From Deltaproteobacteria bacterium (GTDB taxonomy: Bacteria > Desulfobacterota > Binatia > UTPRO1): 64,000 nt of DNA. The stretch spans positions 62,001 through 126,000 of the forward strand of contig JADYZW010000044.1 in assembly GCA_020852955.1 (NCBI GenBank), given 5' to 3'. The position numbers and the translations under genes are program-made. This document shows positions 1 through 9,134 of the stretch, in pieces. The notes beneath the pieces are model-generated. The model saw only the letters and a program-made list of their open reading frames with translations. It made no database searches and was not told the origin of the DNA. The number at the start of each line of letters is the position of its first letter. Positions within the stretch are counted from its first letter, which is position 1.

Positions 1-618
1 ATCCGGATGTTGCCGCGCGACGTGACGGCGAGACCGACCGAGCTCGGCCTCTTCCACGCGATGGTCGACCGGTTCCGCACGATGCCGAAGGCGACGATCG
101 CGAAGATCGAGGGGCGGACGCGCGGTGGCGGCAGCGAGCTCGTGTTGTCGCTCGACATGCGGTTCGCCGCGCGCGGTCGCGCGATCCTCGCGCAGCCCGA
201 GGTGGCGCTCGGCATCATCCCCGGCGGCAGCGGCACCCAACGCCTGCCCCGCCTCATGGGCCGCGGCCGCGCGCTCGAGGCCATCCTCGGCTGCGAGGAC
301 TTCGACGCCGACGCCGCCGAACGCTACGGCTGGGTGAACCGCGCCTTGCCGCCGGCCGAGCTCGGCCCGTTCGTCGAGCGCCTGGCCTCCCGGATCGCGT
401 CCTTCCCGGCGGAAGCGATCGCGCTCGCCAAGGCCGCCGTCGCCGCCGCCGAGGGGCCGGTGCGCGACGGACTCCTCGAGGAAGCGCACCGCTTCAACCA
501 GGCGCTCGCCACCGATGCCGCCGAGCGCCGCATGCGCTGGTTCCTCGCGAGCGGCGGCCAGACCCCGGCGGTCGAGCGCGACCTGACCGCGCTGATCGAC
601 GGGTACCGCGAGGAGTGA
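1..618 (+). CDS. Enoyl-CoA hydratase/isomerase (crotonase), 5' partial
   Basis: Crotonase-fold enzyme acting on acyl-CoA thioesters. The frame is already open at base 1, so the N-terminus is missing; about 205 residues remain of a usual ~260. The oxyanion-hole segment GRTRGGGSEL is followed by QPEVALGIIPGG and GTQRLPRLMGRGRALE. The Glu in QPEV and the Glu in ALE line up with the two catalytic glutamates (144 and 164) of rat mitochondrial enoyl-CoA hydratase, which favours a hydratase over an inactive paralogue. The substrate cannot be told from sequence. The next gene starts about 100 bases downstream and belongs to another pathway. Confidence 0.88.
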   Translation: MRMLPRDVTARPTELGLFHAMVDRFRTMPKATIAKIEGRTRGGGSELVLSLDMRFAARGRAILAQPEVALGIIPGGSGTQRLPRLMGRGRALEAILGCEDFDADAAERYGWVNRALPPAELGPFVERLASRIASFPAEAIALAKAAVAAAEGPVRDGLLEEAHRFNQALATDAAERRMRWFLASGGQTPAVERDLTALIDGYREE

Positions 619-714
619 CGGAGCCGGGCGACGCATCGGCCCGGAACAGCGAACGGGAATGCCCGGTCGGTGCGTAGCGGGCGAAGCGATCCTCGCATAT
701 TGTAAGGCGCACGC

Positions 715-2193
715 GTGGGCACCCGACGATTCGACCCCTGGGTCATCGCCGCCGTCGTGGCGGGCCTGGCGCTCAGGCTCGTGAACCTCGGCGCGGCGCC
801 GTTCTGGCTCGACGAGATGTACACCTTCGAGATGCTGCGCGTGCCCTGGGACGCGCTCCTCGGCGCGGCGATGCGGGACAACCAGGCGCCCGCCTACTAC
901 GCGCTCGCGAAGGGATGGACCGCGATCGGCGGCTGGTCGCCTGCGGCCCTCCGCGTCCCGGGCCTACTGGCATCGCTCGCCTGCATCCCGCTCGCGGCCG
1001 CCGTGACGCGGCTCGTGGCGGGCCGGCGCGCCGCGCGCATGGCCGCGTGGGTCGCCGCGCTCTCGCCGTTCCTGATCCAGCACGCGCAGGACGCGCGCCC
1101 CTACGCGCTCCTCGCGGCGGTCGCGACCGCCAATCTCTTGCTCCTGGTCCGCTTCCTGGTCCGACGCTCGCCGCGCCTCGGATTCTGGTGGGCGGCGTCC
1201 GCGTTCGCGGTCGTGGCGACCCACTACTACGGCATCTTCTTCCTCGCCGGGCAGGGTCTGGCGCTGCTGATCCTCCGGCCGGAGCCCGTGCGGAGCTGGC
1301 TGCCGGCCGGCATCGTCACCGGCGCCTCGTGCGGCGCACTCGTGCTCGCGGCGGTCGGCCGGGCCTCGGGCGACTTCGGCGCGAGCTACGTCTTCGGAAT
1401 CACGGCCATACCGGGCGTCGTGTGGTCGCTCCTCACCGGCTACACCCTCATGCCCACCTCGGAGGACCTGCACGCGTTCGGCGGCACGCGGGCGGCGTTG
1501 CCCTACCTCCCGGTCGCCCTCGCGACGCTGCCGGCGTTCGCGCTCGTGGCCGCGGAGGGGCTCCGCACGATGCGACGCGAAGGGCGCGTCCTCCTGCTCG
1601 CGAGCTTCACGGTGGCGCTCTCCGCGCCGTTCGCCTACCGGCTCGCCGCCGGCGTCGGCGTCCACCCACGCTACTTCGCCGCCGCGATCGCGCCCACCCT
1701 CGTCGTGATCGGTGCCGGCATGGTCTTCGACCGCAGCGCCCGCGGCCTCGCGACCGTCGTGGTGCTGGTGGTCCTGAGCGCGGCGACCTTCCTCCACCTG
1801 CGCGACACGGCCCACGGGCGCGAGGATCTCCGCGCCGCCGGACGCTGGCTCGATACCAACGTCCCCTTCGACGAAGAGATCCTGGTCACCTCCGCGGAGA
1901 TGGAGGTGCTCGCGCGCTTCACGTGGCCGGACCGGAAGTTCCGCCGCTACCCGGCGAGCGGCGGCCTCATCGACCCGGCGCGCGTTCCCGAGCTCGTCGC
2001 GGCGTTCCCGGTGGCGGGCCGCGCGCGCGCAATCTTCCTCGTCGGGCGCGCGTGGGTGACGGACCGTGACGGCGCCTTGCAGGCCGCGCTCGCCGGCGCC
2101 TACCCGAGCTGCCCCGGCGTCGAGGTGCGCGGCATCCGCATCCTGTGCTTCCAGCCGCGCTCCACGGCGACCGTCGCCGCCGCCGACCGATGA
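715..2193 (+). CDS. Polytopic glycosyltransferase, GT39/ArnT-like
   Basis: A 492-residue integral membrane protein starting with GTG. A hydrophobic segment at residues 10-24 leads into a loop with Asp33-Glu34 (WLDEMYTFEM), the acidic pair expected in the first periplasmic loop of GT-C/GT39 transferases that use lipid-phosphate sugar donors. QDARPYALLA near residue 125 is also typical of the family. Many further hydrophobic segments follow to about residue 360, then a soluble C-terminal part. It probably transfers a sugar from a polyprenyl phosphate to an envelope acceptor; donor and acceptor are unknown. Its stop overlaps the start of the next gene by four bases (ATGA). Confidence 0.8.
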   Translation: MGTRRFDPWVIAAVVAGLALRLVNLGAAPFWLDEMYTFEMLRVPWDALLGAAMRDNQAPAYYALAKGWTAIGGWSPAALRVPGLLASLACIPLAAAVTRLVAGRRAARMAAWVAALSPFLIQHAQDARPYALLAAVATANLLLLVRFLVRRSPRLGFWWAASAFAVVATHYYGIFFLAGQGLALLILRPEPVRSWLPAGIVTGASCGALVLAAVGRASGDFGASYVFGITAIPGVVWSLLTGYTLMPTSEDLHAFGGTRAALPYLPVALATLPAFALVAAEGLRTMRREGRVLLLASFTVALSAPFAYRLAAGVGVHPRYFAAAIAPTLVVIGAGMVFDRSARGLATVVVLVVLSAATFLHLRDTAHGREDLRAAGRWLDTNVPFDEEILVTSAEMEVLARFTWPDRKFRRYPASGGLIDPARVPELVAAFPVAGRARAIFLVGRAWVTDRDGALQAALAGAYPSCPGVEVRGIRILCFQPRSTATVAAADR

Positions 2194-3155
2194 TCGACGC
2201 CGCGCAACTCGTGACCGGCGTGCTCGGCGGCGATCGCCGCATGCTCGCGAAGGCGATCACGCTCGTCGAGAGCACGCGCACCGACCACCAGGAAGCCGCG
2301 CAGGCGCTCCTCGAGCGCCTCTTGCCGCGCACCGGCGCGACCGTCCGGGTGGGCATCACCGGCGTCCCCGGCGTCGGCAAGAGCACGTTCATCGAGGCGT
2401 TCGGACTCTTCCTCGTCGGGCAGGGAAAGCGCGTCGCCGTCCTCGCCGTCGATCCGTCGAGCGCGCGCACCGGCGGCAGCATCCTCGGCGACAAGACCCG
2501 CATGGCGAAGCTCTCCGCCGCGCCCGCCGCCTTCATCCGGCCGAGCCCGTCCAGCGGCTCGCTCGGCGGCGTCGCGCGTCGCACGCGCGAGGCCATGCTC
2601 GTCTGCGAGGCGGCGGGCTACGACGTCGTGATCGTCGAGACGGTCGGCGTCGGCCAGAGCGAGATCGCCGTGAACGGCATGGTCGACTTCTTCCTCGTGC
2701 TGATGCTCGCGGGCGCCGGCGACGAGCTGCAGGGCATCAAGAAGGGCATCGTCGAGATCGCTGACGCGCTCGCGATCAACAAGGCCGACGGCGACAACCT
2801 GGCGCGCGCGCAGCAGGCCGCGGCGCAGTACATCGCCGCGTTGAACCTCTTCCGCCACACGACCCCGACCTGGACGCCGCCTGTCGTCACGACGAGCGCG
2901 ATCGAGGGGCGCGGCATGGACCGCATCTGGAGCATCATCCTGGACCACCGCGCCAAGCTCACCGCGACGGGCGAGCTCGAAGCGAAGCGCCGCGAGCAGC
3001 AGCGCGGCTGGTTCTGGAGCGTCGTCGACGAAGGGATCAAGGCGCGCTTCCTCGCGCGCCGCGAGGTCCGGAAGCTCCTCGCCGAGCTCGAGACCGCCGT
3101 CGTCGCGGGCGAGATGTCGCCGACCGCGGCCGCGCGGCGCGTCCTCGCGCTGTAG
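2190..3155 (+). CDS. meaB: Methylmalonyl-CoA mutase-associated GTPase MeaB (ArgK family)
   Basis: A 321-residue G3E-family GTPase that loads and protects the B12 cofactor of methylmalonyl-CoA mutase or related acyl-CoA mutases. Visible: Walker A GITGVPGVGKST (residues ~55-66), the VDPSS...GGSILGDKTRM segment (~87-105), ETVGVGQSE (~150) and the guanine-specificity NKAD motif (~206). The start at 2190 is chosen because it forms an ATGA overlap with the preceding glycosyltransferase; a longer frame from 2145 adds an Arg-rich stretch unlike the family. No mutase gene lies in the window, so the partner must be elsewhere. Confidence 0.95.
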   Translation: MIDAAQLVTGVLGGDRRMLAKAITLVESTRTDHQEAAQALLERLLPRTGATVRVGITGVPGVGKSTFIEAFGLFLVGQGKRVAVLAVDPSSARTGGSILGDKTRMAKLSAAPAAFIRPSPSSGSLGGVARRTREAMLVCEAAGYDVVIVETVGVGQSEIAVNGMVDFFLVLMLAGAGDELQGIKKGIVEIADALAINKADGDNLARAQQAAAQYIAALNLFRHTTPTWTPPVVTTSAIEGRGMDRIWSIILDHRAKLTATGELEAKRREQQRGWFWSVVDEGIKARFLARREVRKLLAELETAVVAGEMSPTAAARRVLAL

Positions 3156-3180
3156 GAAAGCGCCGCCCCGGCGAGCGCGG

Positions 3181-3211
3181 CGGGGAGACCTGCCCGCTGG
3201 AGCCCTCCCCG
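3181..3211. terminator. Weak hairpin between convergent genes
   Basis: Seven-base arms CGGGGAG (3181-3187) and CTCCCCG (3205-3211) with a 17-base loop lie between meaB (+) and the convergent secreted-protein gene (-). There is no T tract. Such short GC arms are easily found by chance in this composition. Confidence 0.22.
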
Positions 3212-3238
3212 GACACGGCCCTGGAATCCGTCGCCGGG

Positions 3239-3952
3239 CTAGAACCTGAGGCCGAGAGCGATGCCGCCGAGCTGCGGCGCGACCTCGAAGCTCACCTTCG
3301 TCGGCGTCAGATCGGCGCGCGGCGCGAAGCGCTCCTCGTACTCCGCGAGGTCGTCGTCGGCCTTCCACGGGTGCGAGAACGTGAAGACCTCGCCGACCGC
3401 GGTCCCGATCCCCGCCGACCGCCACCCGCGGCTCGGATCGTCCCAGCCCTCAGCCACGATGAGCGCGCCCGCCACGTTGATGCCGACGTTCGCGGCATGA
3501 CGCTTCCAATCCCAGCGTGACTCGCTTTCGCGGGCGTTCCGCCGCAGCAGCTCCTCGCCGACGCGCAGGCGCTCGCGGCACGCGGTCTCGTCGCGCGGCT
3601 CGACCACGCGCATCGCGGCGGCGCCGGCCTTGGCGGTCGGCGGCCAGACCAGGAGGCGCATCACGCCGAACGAGGCCTTGACCGCACTCACGACGAAATC
3701 GGCCTGCATGCTGTCGTCGTCCTCGGTCGCGGCCCGCGCGGACTGGACGGCGGCGCCGAGGCCGTAGAATCCCGTCCAGCCGAGCCACCAGTACTGGGCG
3801 TAGGGCCGGCGCTCCTCGAGCCGGTCCTCGATGAACGTCAGACGCTCGTGCGTGCCCGCGCCGCAGCGCTCGAACGCGCCGACGTCGGCCCACGCCGCCG
3901 CTGACGCGAGGACGAGCGCCCCCAGGAGGATCGCCGCCGCCGTTGCTCGCAT
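3239..3952 (-). CDS. Secreted protein of unknown function
   Basis: Not recognised. The start at 3952 gives a clear signal peptide (MRATAAAILLGALVLASAAAW, cleavage likely after AWA), so the roughly 215-residue mature part should be exported. It has three cysteines (ERCGAG, ETACRER, plus few others), aromatic segments such as QYWWLGWTGFYGLG that could sit in a membrane, and ends in GIALGLRF, a terminal Phe of the kind seen in outer-membrane beta proteins. It is transcribed alone, divergent from the TPR gene at 4121. An outer-membrane-associated role is a guess. Confidence 0.6.
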   Translation of the reverse strand: MRATAAAILLGALVLASAAAWADVGAFERCGAGTHERLTFIEDRLEERRPYAQYWWLGWTGFYGLGAAVQSARAATEDDDSMQADFVVSAVKASFGVMRLLVWPPTAKAGAAAMRVVEPRDETACRERLRVGEELLRRNARESESRWDWKRHAANVGINVAGALIVAEGWDDPSRGWRSAGIGTAVGEVFTFSHPWKADDDLAEYEERFAPRADLTPTKVSFEVAPQLGGIALGLRF

Positions 3953-4120
3953 GGGCACGCCTTCTACACGCACGGAGGGCGGTCGTCCATTTTCGAAGGG
4001 CGGCAGCCGGTCGACGCGTGCCGCGAGCCGCAGGATCTCGCGGGCGATCGCACGGCACTTGCAAGGCCCGGCAATCGCGACTTGTCGCGCCCTCCGCGCA
4101 CTGATACGCGCAAAGGTTCC

Positions 4121-4852
4121 ATGACGCTTTCTCCCTTGGCGCGCTCCGGCGCCGGCATGCTCTTCCTGGGCCTCCTCCTATCCGCCGCGCCGCGCGCACA
4201 GGCGAGAACCGCCGTCGACCTCGCCGACTCGGCGATGCGCGAGTGCGAGCAGGGTCAGGTCGCGGCGACCCGCGACCAGCGCGTCGCGCATTTCGAGCGC
4301 GGCCGGCGCCTCGCCGAGGAGGCCGTGACGCTCGACGAGCGGAGCGCCCCCGCGCACTTCGCCGTCTTCTGCAACCTCGGCGAGCTGCTGCGCGTCGACG
4401 GCGAGAAGATCACGTCGCTGCTCGGCTTCCGCAAGATGATGCAGGCGCTCGACCGCACGCTCGAGCTCGATCCGAACCACCTCGACGCCCTCTCGTCGAA
4501 GGGGGTGCTCCTCGTGCGCCTGCCGACGCTCCTCGGCGGCGACGCCGCCAAGGGCGAGACCATGCTCGAGCGCGTGCTGCGCGAGGACGCGGGCTGCATC
4601 ACCGCGCGGCTGACGCTCGCGGAGATCTACGCCGACCGCGGCGGCCGCGCCGATGCCGTCGCGCTCGCCGCCCAGGCCCGCGAGCTCGCCAAGGCGAGCG
4701 GCCGCGCCGACAAGATCGCCAAGGCCGACGCGACCCTCGCCAAGCTCAAGGCCGGGCCCGCCGAGATCGACGCCGGCCTCGCCATGAGCACCTGCCCGGG
4801 CCAACCGGGCAGGAGCTGCCCGCCGAAGCTGGCTGCCGTCCAACCGAACTAG
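4121..4852 (+). CDS. Exported TPR-like repeat protein
   Basis: A 243-residue protein with an N-terminal signal peptide (MTLSPLARSGAGMLFLGLLL...). The mature part is almost wholly helical, with TPR-like helix pairs: ALDRTLELDPNHLDALSSKG followed by LLVRLPTLLGG, then a pair around AEIYADRGGRADAVALAAQA. The C-terminal CPGQPGRSCPP holds two cysteines close together. TPR proteins are scaffolds, so a specific role cannot be assigned. The start at 4121 is preferred over an in-frame codon at 4082 because the signal peptide begins there. Confidence 0.7.
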   Translation: MTLSPLARSGAGMLFLGLLLSAAPRAQARTAVDLADSAMRECEQGQVAATRDQRVAHFERGRRLAEEAVTLDERSAPAHFAVFCNLGELLRVDGEKITSLLGFRKMMQALDRTLELDPNHLDALSSKGVLLVRLPTLLGGDAAKGETMLERVLREDAGCITARLTLAEIYADRGGRADAVALAAQARELAKASGRADKIAKADATLAKLKAGPAEIDAGLAMSTCPGQPGRSCPPKLAAVQPN

Positions 4853-4878
4853 CCAGCGGGCGGGCTAGCCAGCGGGCG
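4849..4878. repeat. 14-base tandem direct repeat
   Basis: CTAGCCAGCGGGCG occurs at 4849-4862 and again at 4865-4878, a 16-base period with both 14-base copies identical. The first copy contains the stop codon of the TPR gene. Probably a slipped-strand duplication. Confidence 0.6.
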
Positions 4879-4910
4879 ACCGATACGGGCCCATCTGCCG
4901 CGGTAGCTCA

Positions 4911-4942
4911 CCGGGTCGCTACTGCGAGCGACGTCGACCCGG
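4911..4942. terminator. Candidate bidirectional terminator hairpin
   Basis: Arms CCGGGTCG (4911-4918) and CGACCCGG (4935-4942) with a 16-base loop sit between the TPR gene (+, ends 4852) and the convergent DUF481 gene (-, ends 4956). No T tract on either strand. Confidence 0.35.
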
Positions 4943-4955
4943 GGAGCAATGCGGG

Positions 4956-5960
4956 TTAGAGCTTGTACCCGAGCGACACCAGGTACCGGAAGTCGTTCTT
5001 CTTGCGACCGTCGGCGGGGTCGTTGTCGTAGTCGTCGACGAGCGCGAGCTCGATGAACAGGCTCTTCATGAGCGCTTGCCGGAAGCCGACCTCGCCGTGC
5101 AGGAACACGTCCTTGCCGTTCTCAAGGCTCGGGTAGACGTCGAGCAGCTGGTAGAACGACTGGCTCTCCGAGATCGTCCAGCGGAACTCGTCGCCGACGA
5201 CGGCGGTCACGTAGTCGCGATCCTGCGCATCGCTGAAGTTCTCGTTCACGTACGCGAGGCCGGCCCGCACCTTGAAGAGCATGATCTTGGTGTCGATGAA
5301 GCGATAGCCCGGCCCGGCCCCCACCACCGTCCGGAGATCGAGATCCTTGAAGTGGTCGTACTCGAGCGTGACGAAGCCGCCGAGATCCCAGTGCGCCCCG
5401 AGGTGGTAGTCGTAGTAGCCATAGCCGCGGGTGTTCTTGACGATGTCCTCGCTGTCCTGCGACGCCCGGGCGATCGTCCCGCCCAGGCGCAGGCGGTCAT
5501 CGTCGGTCTCGCGCACGGCCTCGGCGGCGGCGCCGAGCGCGAACGTCTCCGTGTTGCCCTGCGAGCCGTTCACAGAGGCTTTGACCTCGGCGCTCCAGCG
5601 CGCGCCCGGCGGGATGCCGATCGTGACGACGTCCGCGAGCGCCACCGGCGCGGGGCTCTCGACCGCCTCGGACTCGATGTGGACCCCGTCGTCGCGCGCC
5701 ACGAAGCGGCCCGACACGTACTCGCCGCTCGAGAGCTTCACCCAGTAGGGCGCATCGGTCGTGAGCGCCTGCACCTCGGCCCAGGCGATCGGGATCTCCT
5801 TCGCGTACGGGGTCGTGAAGACGAGGGTCTCGCCGGTGTACTTCACGACGGTGCCCGAGAGGCGGTCGCCGTTCTTGAGCTCCACCTGGTCGGCGGCGCC
5901 GGCGACGACGGACGAGCAGAGCGCGAAGGCGACGACCAGCGATGGCAGCAGACGACCCAT
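4956..5960 (-). CDS. DUF481 outer-membrane beta-barrel protein
   Basis: A 334-residue protein with signal peptide (MGRLLPSLVVAFALCSSVVAGAA). Residues ~25-110 hold two small beta modules (QVELKNGDRLSGTVV, then SGEYVSGRF) as often found before DUF481. The rest is alternating polar/hydrophobic strands typical of a 12-16-strand barrel, with TRGYGYYDYHLGAHWDLGG and GAGPGYRFIDT, ending DFRYLVSLGYKL. The start at 5960 lies 9 bases after a strong GAGGAGG; the alternative ATG at 5969 would abut the ribosome site. It probably resides in the outer membrane; function unknown. Confidence 0.85.
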   Translation of the reverse strand: MGRLLPSLVVAFALCSSVVAGAADQVELKNGDRLSGTVVKYTGETLVFTTPYAKEIPIAWAEVQALTTDAPYWVKLSSGEYVSGRFVARDDGVHIESEAVESPAPVALADVVTIGIPPGARWSAEVKASVNGSQGNTETFALGAAAEAVRETDDDRLRLGGTIARASQDSEDIVKNTRGYGYYDYHLGAHWDLGGFVTLEYDHFKDLDLRTVVGAGPGYRFIDTKIMLFKVRAGLAYVNENFSDAQDRDYVTAVVGDEFRWTISESQSFYQLLDVYPSLENGKDVFLHGEVGFRQALMKSLFIELALVDDYDNDPADGRKKNDFRYLVSLGYKL

Positions 5961-5969
5961 GCGAAACAT

Positions 5970-5976
5970 CCTCCTC
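5970..5976 (-). promoter_or_regulatory. Ribosome binding site of the DUF481 gene
   Basis: GAGGAGG on the minus strand, 9 bases before the ATG at 5960. It decides between two in-frame ATG codons (5960 and 5969). Confidence 0.6.
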
Positions 5977-6115
5977 GATCCGTGAAAGCGAGCGCGCGTT
6001 CCCTGCCAGGCCCCGTGTGATTGCGCAAGGGTCGGGAGGCGGGAACCCGCGCCCGGCGGCGCATGGGGAGGAGCCCGTGGGCCACGCCCCGGGCCGCGGA
6101 CGCCGGCCGGGACCG

Positions 6116-8770
6116 CTACGGCAGGGGCGTCCCGCCGAGGTCGATCAGCTCGCGAAGACGCGGGGTCGCGCGCTCGAGCCACTGCTCGACGCGGCACTCG
6201 TGCTGGCGCACGACGCACGCGCCGAGCGCCGCCGGCGAGTCGAGGGCCGGAACTCCGAGCGCGGCGCAGGTCGACGAGAGCACGCCGTAGCCGAGGCCCG
6301 CGGGCGCGAGGACGTCGGCGATGGACGCGCCGGCGCATCCGCCGGTGACCGCGGCGGCGAGCGTCGCTTCGATCCCGGTCCCGGGACGCGTGAGCGCCCC
6401 GATCGCCTTCGCGCAGGCCGCGCGCGCGGCGTCGAGGCACGGCGCCGCCGCGACGCCGTCGACGAAGAGGCAGTCCTCGACGGTCCGGAGGCACCTCGCG
6501 ACCGCCTTCGCCTTGCCGCGAGCGAACTTCGCGGTCGCGCTGCGCAGCGCGCTCCCGCAGCGCTCGAGCGCCCGCGCGCGGACGGCGTCGTCCACCCCGG
6601 CGCCGCCGCCGTCCGCGCCGGTTGCGAGGCAGGGAAACGCCCCGAGATCCTGCCCGGCGAGCGCGAGGAGCTCCGCGGCGCGCGGCGCCTCGAAGGCCGA
6701 GAGCTCATCGGCCCGGCACGCGTATCCACGCTGCACGCACGCCGCCATCGCCGCGACGCTCACGGGCGCGCCCGCGCCCTCCTCGACGCACGGCGCGTCC
6801 TCGGCCGCGAAGCCGAGCCCGCGATCGGCGCGGAGGTCGGCGTCGGCGACGGCGACGCACGCCTTCGCGATGCCGCCCGCGAGGCTCGCCTCGTCGGCGC
6901 CGAACGCCGCCCGCGCCTTCGCGCAGGCGACGGCGGCGCGGGTGAGGCAGCTCGCGTCGTCCGGCCGCCGCTGCACGCACCTCGTCGCCGCCGCGATGCA
7001 CTTCTGCGTGCGCGCGACCCGGCGCGCGCCGTAGCGGACTCCCGCCTTCCGCACGCCGGCCGCACAGCGCGCGAGCGCGGCGCCGGCGTCGCCCGCGATG
7101 CCGAGCCCGCCGCCGTCGGCGGGCGCAGCGCAGTCGCCGTCGGCGCGATCGGCGTCGCCGTCGAGGTCGTCGTCGCGGCAGTTGCCGCAGTCCTCCGGCG
7201 CGGGCGTCGGGGTCGCGCCGCCGGTCGCGGTTGCGCCCGGCGCGGGGGTCACGGTGGCCGTGCGCGACGGGGTCGGCGTGCGGGTCGGCGTCGCCGTCGC
7301 GGTGCGCGTGGCCGGCGGCGTCGGCGCGGCGCTCGGGGTAGGAGTCGCCGTCGAAGCGGGCGTCGCTCCCGACGCGAACTCGTAGGCGCCGATGTCGAGG
7401 CTCGCGTCGGCCGGACGCACAGCGCCGCCCTGGTGCTTCGCGTACTCGCGGACGACCGCGTGGGCCGGCAGGGCCGAGGCCTCGAGCGTGGTGCCCGCGT
7501 CGCGACACGCCGATCCGCTCTGCAGGCGAAAATCCTGCCCGCCCTCGTCGACGAAGCCCGGCGACGCGCCGGTGACGTTCGGGACCGGCGTCGCGATCGT
7601 GCCGGTGAGGCCGCTGTGGCTCGCGACCCACCCGGCTTTCAACCAGTTGGCGCGCAGCGTGAGCTGTCCCGCCGAATCGAGCATCGCGAGGCGACTCCCG
7701 GTCGCGGTCACGTACACGACGTTGTTCCGCACGTCGGCGCGCTCGTCGTTGGTCGAGAGCCGCAGCAGCGTCGTGTTCCCCGTCCGAGTCGATACGACGG
7801 TGTTCTCGTAGAGGTGCAGCGTGCCCTTACGGTAGATCGACGGGTCGCCGCTGTCGCCGCCGTAGTGGACGATCTGGCTGTTGCCGGCGCCGTCGGGCTC
7901 GACGAGCACGTTCCCGTACACCCAGGCGTCGCGATAGCGCGGGTCCGCGACGAGCGACGGATCGTCCTCGGCGTCGACCAGGTCGAGTTGACGGTTCCCG
8001 CTCTCGATCCAGTTGTAGCGCACGACGGTCCCGATCGAGCGGTCCTTGAGCGCGTTGCCGTTGCAGCCGGCGCAGAGCGGCCCGAAGCGGTTGTACTGGA
8101 AGACGATGCCGACGGCGGCGGTGTAGTTGTTGTGCTCGAAGGCGCTCCCGGCGTTGCCGTTGTCCCAGAGGTGATTGCCCTCGACCAGAACGTCCTGCGT
8201 GTCGCCGCCGTAGATGCCGATGAAGAGCCCGTTTCCGGCGTCGTGCAGCTTGCAACCGCGGATCACGAGGTGCTGCCCGCGCTCGACGTAGATCGCGGCC
8301 GCGTTGGCGGCATACGCGACGCCGGCATTCCCGGCATCGTCGGTGAAGGTATAGCCGGGCTTCGCGCTCCTGAGCTCGAGGTTCTCGACGACGATGTACT
8401 GCGGGAGGACGTTCGGGCTCGCGGTCCCGATCTTCACGAGCCCCCGCTGCTCGTTGGTGTAGTCGAGCGCGAGGCGGGTCGTAGCGCCGTCGCCGCTCAC
8501 GACCGGCAGGTTGCCGCTCGCGTCGGGAATGCCGCGAACCGTGATCGGCTGCGCGGCCGTGCCGGCGCGGCTGATGACCCACTTCTCCCGGTACGGCGTC
8601 GGCCGCCAATGGATGTTCACGGTGTCGCCGGGCCCGAGCGACTCCCACGGGACGTCGCCGACGTTGGCGAGGGGCTGTCCGGGGCCGACGTCGTAGACGG
8701 CCGCGCGCGCCGCGCCGGCGAACGCCGCGACGAAGACGGCAACGAGGCCGAGACACCGCGCGCGCACCAT
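6116..8770 (-). CDS. Secreted beta-helix protein with Pro/Thr linker and duplicated Cys-rich domain
   Basis: An 884-residue exported protein. Signal peptide: MVRARCLGLVAVFVAAFAGA. Residues ~30-465 form a right-handed parallel beta-helix of the pectate-lyase/NosD type (VENLELRSA, VIRGCKLHDAGNG, VLVEGNHLWDNGN, and a C-terminal SLDIGAYEF common in such proteins). Residues ~467-535 are a Thr/Pro/Ala linker, then a short acidic CGNCRDDDLDGD motif resembling Ca-binding loops. Residues ~558-884 hold two related ~160-residue Cys-rich helical domains. Polysaccharide binding or cleavage at the cell surface is plausible for the helix; the tail is unknown. Start chosen at the signal peptide. Confidence 0.78.
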   Translation of the reverse strand: MVRARCLGLVAVFVAAFAGAARAAVYDVGPGQPLANVGDVPWESLGPGDTVNIHWRPTPYREKWVISRAGTAAQPITVRGIPDASGNLPVVSGDGATTRLALDYTNEQRGLVKIGTASPNVLPQYIVVENLELRSAKPGYTFTDDAGNAGVAYAANAAAIYVERGQHLVIRGCKLHDAGNGLFIGIYGGDTQDVLVEGNHLWDNGNAGSAFEHNNYTAAVGIVFQYNRFGPLCAGCNGNALKDRSIGTVVRYNWIESGNRQLDLVDAEDDPSLVADPRYRDAWVYGNVLVEPDGAGNSQIVHYGGDSGDPSIYRKGTLHLYENTVVSTRTGNTTLLRLSTNDERADVRNNVVYVTATGSRLAMLDSAGQLTLRANWLKAGWVASHSGLTGTIATPVPNVTGASPGFVDEGGQDFRLQSGSACRDAGTTLEASALPAHAVVREYAKHQGGAVRPADASLDIGAYEFASGATPASTATPTPSAAPTPPATRTATATPTRTPTPSRTATVTPAPGATATGGATPTPAPEDCGNCRDDDLDGDADRADGDCAAPADGGGLGIAGDAGAALARCAAGVRKAGVRYGARRVARTQKCIAAATRCVQRRPDDASCLTRAAVACAKARAAFGADEASLAGGIAKACVAVADADLRADRGLGFAAEDAPCVEEGAGAPVSVAAMAACVQRGYACRADELSAFEAPRAAELLALAGQDLGAFPCLATGADGGGAGVDDAVRARALERCGSALRSATAKFARGKAKAVARCLRTVEDCLFVDGVAAAPCLDAARAACAKAIGALTRPGTGIEATLAAAVTGGCAGASIADVLAPAGLGYGVLSSTCAALGVPALDSPAALGACVVRQHECRVEQWLERATPRLRELIDLGGTPLP

Positions 8771-8870
8771 CCGTTCATGGGTAGCGGCGGGCGCGTCGTC
8801 GGACAAGGGCGGAACGCGGTGCGCGATGCCGTGCGATCGCGCACGGCCGGAATACCCGACGTCCGACGGC

Positions 8871-9134
8871 CTAGGATCGAAGGCCGGGCGACGAGACCGC
8901 GGCGGCGCCCGCGACGAACAGCGCAAGGCTCTCGTGGTCCTCCCGACAGGCCGGGCAGCCTTCCAGGTGCGCGCGCATTCCCGGCACCGCGGCATCGATG
9001 TCCGCGCGCGCCGCCGCGAGATCGACGTAGCGGTCGAGTTGCTCGAAGCACTCCTCGCAGGTCAGTTCGGGCTCGGCCGGTCCTACGAGCAGCCCCACGA
9101 ACCGATCGTGGTCGGTCCGGACGAGTCGCGTCAC
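8871..9134 (-). CDS. Small ZAS-type zinc-finger anti-sigma-like protein
   Basis: An 87-residue soluble protein. CEECFEQLDRY near residue 25 and HLEGCPACREDH near residue 55 give the H-x3-C-x2-C zinc-binding signature of ZAS anti-sigma domains. No transmembrane segment is visible, so it would be a cytoplasmic anti-sigma or zinc-sensing regulator. Its GTG start overlaps the stop of the sigma factor gene by four bases (GTGA, 9131-9134), which enforces co-translation and supports the pairing. Confidence 0.72.
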   Translation of the reverse strand: MTRLVRTDHDRFVGLLVGPAEPELTCEECFEQLDRYVDLAAARADIDAAVPGMRAHLEGCPACREDHESLALFVAGAAAVSSPGLRS

